Assembly: GCA_016791425.1 (NCBI GenBank)
Contig: JAEUMQ010000020.1
Coordinates: forward strand, 124,001-188,000
Reading direction: 5' to 3'
Length of the DNA: 64,000 bases
From: Hyphomonadaceae bacterium
Lineage (GTDB): Bacteria > Pseudomonadota > Alphaproteobacteria > Caulobacterales > Aquidulcibacteraceae
The notes below the pieces were generated by a model. It saw only the letters and a program-made list of their open reading frames with translations. It was not told the DNA's origin and did no database searches. Position numbers and translations under genes: made by a program. Of this stretch, positions 61,340 through 64,000 are shown in pieces. Numbering within the stretch: the stretch's first letter is position 1; every line of letters begins with the position of its first letter.

Positions 61340-62167
61340 TTAGAAAACACGCCTCTTAGGCCCTGTCGGTCGCCATTGCCGCCGGGGCCGCCATTTGCGC
61401 TGCCTCTTCTGGATCATTGCCGCGAGTGTGCGCAGGTTGTCTTGCCGATTTCTCTCGCGTTGCGCGGAGAGCATCTGCTGCAATTGCATGCGGAGAGGCA
61501 AAAAGAGAAGCGCCATCGCCTTCTCGTGCGCGTTGCGGAGAAAAGCCTCCCGCGAGATTTGGACGACGATCGCCTGTCCAGCGGTTTGGGGTAGGAGGCA
61601 CCACAAGCATCCCCGGACGATGGCGGCCGCCTCCCGATTCGCCGGCATGCCAAAGTCGAACAGGACGGGCGCTGCGCATCCGAGCCAGAGCTTCGGAAAG
61701 ACCTCATCTGGGAAGGGGTGTTGGAACACGCCTTTCCCTACGGACCTAAACTCGCGTGCTCCCTCAATGAAGCGCGGTAGATCGCGCTGCAGACGCGCTC
61801 CGTCCACCACCCAGATCATGTCGCGATAGAAGAGCTCGCGCGCAGCGCGCTCTTCCGCGCGTAAATACGAGTGCTGAAATTCGATCACCACACCATCGGG
61901 CGTGCGCACATCTGCAATGTGCTTTTCACCCTTCGCATCGTGCAGGATGCATTCGTGCCACGCTTCAGGAAATCGGAGCTTCCATGTCCGATGCCATTGC
62001 ATTTCCGCCTCCCACCATCGGTCGCACATACGTTCGCCGATATGCGCCCAATGATGGACCCGCTGCGTGCCGCATTTCGCGATGACGGTTCGCGCACAAA
62101 CGGGACACGAACCTCGTAGTCCCGGCATAGGCGCCGAGCGCACATTCTCTATGTCTGCCCAAAGCAT
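61340..62167 (-). CDS. CoiA-like competence/nuclease protein
   Basis: A 275-residue protein. A zinc-ribbon-like start (GSCPVCARTVIAKCGTQRVH) is followed by HHWAHIGERMCDRWW and the PD-(D/E)XK core HIADVRTPDGVVIEFQHSYL (about 84-103), where Asp, Glu and Gln form the CoiA nuclease site. Basic, coiled C-terminus (RKWRPRRQWRPTGPKRRVF). CoiA acts in natural transformation of Gram-positives; stand-alone homologues in proteobacteria occur in mobile and defence loci. Convergent with the TIGR02391 gene. Confidence 0.82.
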   Translation of the reverse strand: MLWADIENVRSAPMPGLRGSCPVCARTVIAKCGTQRVHHWAHIGERMCDRWWEAEMQWHRTWKLRFPEAWHECILHDAKGEKHIADVRTPDGVVIEFQHSYLRAEERAARELFYRDMIWVVDGARLQRDLPRFIEGAREFRSVGKGVFQHPFPDEVFPKLWLGCAAPVLFDFGMPANREAAAIVRGCLWCLLPQTAGQAIVVQISREAFLRNAHEKAMALLFLPLRMQLQQMLSAQRERNRQDNLRTLAAMIQKRQRKWRPRRQWRPTGPKRRVF

Positions 62168-62468
62168 TGCTCACTCCAATGATCGTCATCGCGCAATGAC
62201 GCGCGGACTCGCTGGGGTAGGAAGTCGTATGAGGCAGCTCATGCTCGGCCGAAGCCGGGGCTATTCTCTTTCTCTTCGGCGTTGCCCGCCGGTTATTTCA
62301 GCAAAAGCCTGCGCTCTTTAAGGCGCTCTCTAATAATTGGGAGCGTTGAAGCGGCGTTCAAGGCGTCAGTGCAAGCGTGGAAGGGTCTGTGAATTGGCGA
62401 CAGCGAGCGGGGACGCCGCATTGTGATTCCGAGGCCGGCCACGATTGGGATTCTTCGGACGCCGTGAG
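62168..62468. other. 301-bp spacer at the right edge of the island
   Basis: No gene recognised. It has a direct repeat of GCGCTCTYT around 62309-62325 and a CCGAAGCCGGGG block near 62251; I see no repeat shared with the left-edge spacer and no integrase. It separates fecR from the CoiA-like gene. Confidence 0.4.
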
Positions 62469-63428
62469 CTAACGGGTTGGGCGCGTTAGGACCAGCGCAC
62501 CTGACGAATCGCGCGCTGCGTGGATCCCGAGATTCGCCTCTAACAGGTCTAAGAACGCCTGCTGATCGGTCGCGCTCACGTAACCGCCGATACGAAGATC
62601 CTCCAGGCTGGCGTCGGCGAAGACGAAACGTGCGCCAGTCTGACGTTCAATTTCGACGGTTGCTTCACGGAGCGTTTCGCCATCAAACGCCAACATGCCT
62701 TGTCGCCAGGCTAGGCGCCGCTCAACGACCGGCGACGGGACAGACTTGCCGACTAGACCCTGCGCGTCGAACGCAATCTCCTGGTTTGCCTCGGCCGTCA
62801 CCGAGGAAGACGGTGCGGCTCCAACGATGAACCCTTCGACAACCCCGTGAATCACCGTCGCGCGAGCGCCGCTGGGCCCGATCCGCACGACGAAGGAGGT
62901 GCCGCGCACGCGCACGCTGCCGTAAGGCGTCTGAACGACAAACGGACGTTCCGGGTTCGGCTGCACGTCAAAGAATGCTTCCCCGTCGTCGAGGTAAACC
63001 AAACGCTCATTGGGCGAATAGGCCACACGAATTCGCGCCGCGGCGTTGAGTTCAGACGTCGAGCCATCTTCGAGCGCAATGGTTGTGCGTTCTCCTACGC
63101 CCGTTTCGTAAATGACGCCACGATCTGGAATGAAGCGTGGAATGATCAACGCGCCAGCGACGCCGGCTGCAACCACGCCTGCCGAACCTAGCAGTAGAAT
63201 GCGGCGACTAGGTTTTGGAGGTGACGACGCTGGGACCAAATGGCGTAGAGCGTCGAGCCGATCCCATGTCCCGCTGACGGCCTCGTACGCCGCTTTATTG
63301 CCTGGCGTTGCCGCGAGCCATTGGCGGAAGCGCTTGTGGTCTTCGAGCGTGACGTCAGCGGATTCCAGGCGCGCGATCCAACGGCTTGCCTCTTGTTCGG
63401 CGTCGCTGGCGTCAGCTCGCTCACTCAT
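62469..63428 (-). CDS. fecR: FecR-family anti-sigma/signal transducer
   Basis: A 319-residue inner-membrane protein, ATG 63428, 19 bp after fecI. The cytoplasmic part (about 1-80: ASRWIARLESADVTLEDHKR, FRQWLAATPGNKAAYEAV) binds the sigma factor; one helix (RILLLGSAGVVAAGVAGALI, about 76-95) crosses the membrane; the periplasmic FecR domain has GERTTIALEDGSTSELNAAA, VYLDDGEAFFDVQPNP and TPYGSVRVRGTSFVVRI. The C-terminal end (ASLEDLRIGGYVSATDQQAF) matches the STN-interacting region. Should receive the signal from the receptor at 47722-50700. Confidence 0.92.
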   Translation of the reverse strand: MSERADASDAEQEASRWIARLESADVTLEDHKRFRQWLAATPGNKAAYEAVSGTWDRLDALRHLVPASSPPKPSRRILLLGSAGVVAAGVAGALIIPRFIPDRGVIYETGVGERTTIALEDGSTSELNAAARIRVAYSPNERLVYLDDGEAFFDVQPNPERPFVVQTPYGSVRVRGTSFVVRIGPSGARATVIHGVVEGFIVGAAPSSSVTAEANQEIAFDAQGLVGKSVPSPVVERRLAWRQGMLAFDGETLREATVEIERQTGARFVFADASLEDLRIGGYVSATDQQAFLDLLEANLGIHAARDSSGALVLTRPTR

Positions 63429-63447
63429 CCGCCCTGGGTCCGTTCGT

Positions 63448-63954
63448 TCACTCTTCGCGCAAGTGGCGAAGTTCTTTGTGGCAATGGGCAATGGCGTCTG
63501 CGACGTATCGCTCGACTGTTCTGGGCGACACGCTGAGGCGCGCGCCGATCTCTTTATAGGAATAGCCTTCCACCTTGAAGAGCACGAGCGCGGTTCGCTT
63601 ATGAGGTGGCAGGCTGCTCATGGCGGCGCGGAGCCTGGTTACCGTCTCCGCAAGCGCAATTTGCTCTTCGGGGGTGGGTCCGTCGGACGGCATGTCCAGT
63701 CGTTCTGGGTCATCGACCGACCGGATCGGGGATCGTTGACGGCGGCGCATTTCATCCACGCCTAGGTTCCGTGCGGTTTGAAAGAGCAATGCGCGGGGGG
63801 ATTCGATCGTCGTTTCGTCGACCGCGCAAATCTTGGCGAAAGCGTCCTGCGCCAAGTCCTCCGCAGCATCCGGCGGTCCAAACCTTTTCAACAATCGCCG
63901 CAGGCGTGGACCCTCTGACAAAAACAAAGCTTTTAGCCACGCGCGATTGCTCAT
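63448..63954 (-). CDS. fecI: FecI-type ECF sigma factor
   Basis: A 168-residue ECF sigma factor: region 2 at about 10-80 (DAAEDLAQDAFAKICAVDET, FQTARNLGVDEMRRRQRSP) and region 4 at about 105-160 (SLPPHKRTALVLFKVEGYSY, IGARLSVSPRTVERYVADA). Pairs with the FecR gene 19 bp downstream. In astexin-type clusters fecI-fecR precede the receptor and isopeptidase and switch them on when the peptide docks. ATG 63954; its promoter lies at the window edge. Confidence 0.93.
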   Translation of the reverse strand: MSNRAWLKALFLSEGPRLRRLLKRFGPPDAAEDLAQDAFAKICAVDETTIESPRALLFQTARNLGVDEMRRRQRSPIRSVDDPERLDMPSDGPTPEEQIALAETVTRLRAAMSSLPPHKRTALVLFKVEGYSYKEIGARLSVSPRTVERYVADAIAHCHKELRHLREE

Positions 63955-64000
63955 AGGGCGCCCGCCGGGGTTAGCGCTAAGGTCGGCGCGAGATCGTGAA

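Overview
The window is GC-rich DNA from an alphaproteobacterium. The GAAC-N7-GAAC LexA box, the astexin-like lasso peptide gene order and the LuxI/LuxR pair point that way, and a Caulobacterales or Hyphomonadaceae-like host is my best guess, not proven. It is mostly accessory DNA: metal resistance islands, remnants of a conjugative element, a quorum-sensing locus, a lasso peptide cluster and a probable anti-phage island. I see no rRNA, tRNA or CRISPR array.

1-12.4 kb is a copper region: the 3' end of a CusA-type RND pump with CusF, a CnrYXH-type sigma/anti-sigma/sensor trio, a DUF411 copper protein, CueR with a clear operator and a CopA P-type ATPase, PepSY, DUF305, a second CusF, DUF2231, a multicopper oxidase and CopB, then a membrane protein and a frameshifted TetR regulator. 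12.8-15.9 kb holds a methyltransferase and an SOS-type locus: a LexA box between a His-Me nuclease-like gene and an operon with an SRAP (YedK) protein.

15.9-28.2 kb is a long minus-strand metal operon facing a divergent MerR regulator. In transcription order it carries an isoprenylcysteine methyltransferase-like protein, a CDF transporter, a SAM methyltransferase, a MAPEG protein, a second CDF, a small Cys/His protein, CzcC, CzcB, CzcA, an AhpD-like protein without catalytic cysteines and a P1B-4 ATPase. 28.2-38.1 kb looks like pieces of a conjugative element (truncated relaxase, TraF peptidase, ArdC, SSB, ParB) with arsenic (arsR-arsI-arsC-aquaporin) and mercury-like (MerR, MerT-like, YnfA) cargo between them.

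38.2-50.7 kb is the most coherent unit. LuxR, LuxI, a PhyH-family dioxygenase and a GntR regulator run in the same direction into a lasso peptide operon: a 40-residue precursor, B protease, C cyclase and D exporter. A convergent pair encodes a lasso isopeptidase and a TonB-dependent receptor with a signalling (STN) domain. The matching FecI/FecR regulators lie at 62.5-64 kb on the same strand as the receptor, separated from it by about 11.8 kb.

That separating segment (51.2-62.2 kb) looks like an inserted defence island. It has a tightly overlapping operon of a sigma-factor-like protein, an 1826-residue nuclease-NTPase and a zinc-finger/VRR-NUC-like nuclease, followed by three unknown minus-strand genes, a TIGR02391 (Ymh) protein and a CoiA-like nuclease. 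I could not match the three-gene operon to a named defence system, so it is the main candidate for something undescribed.
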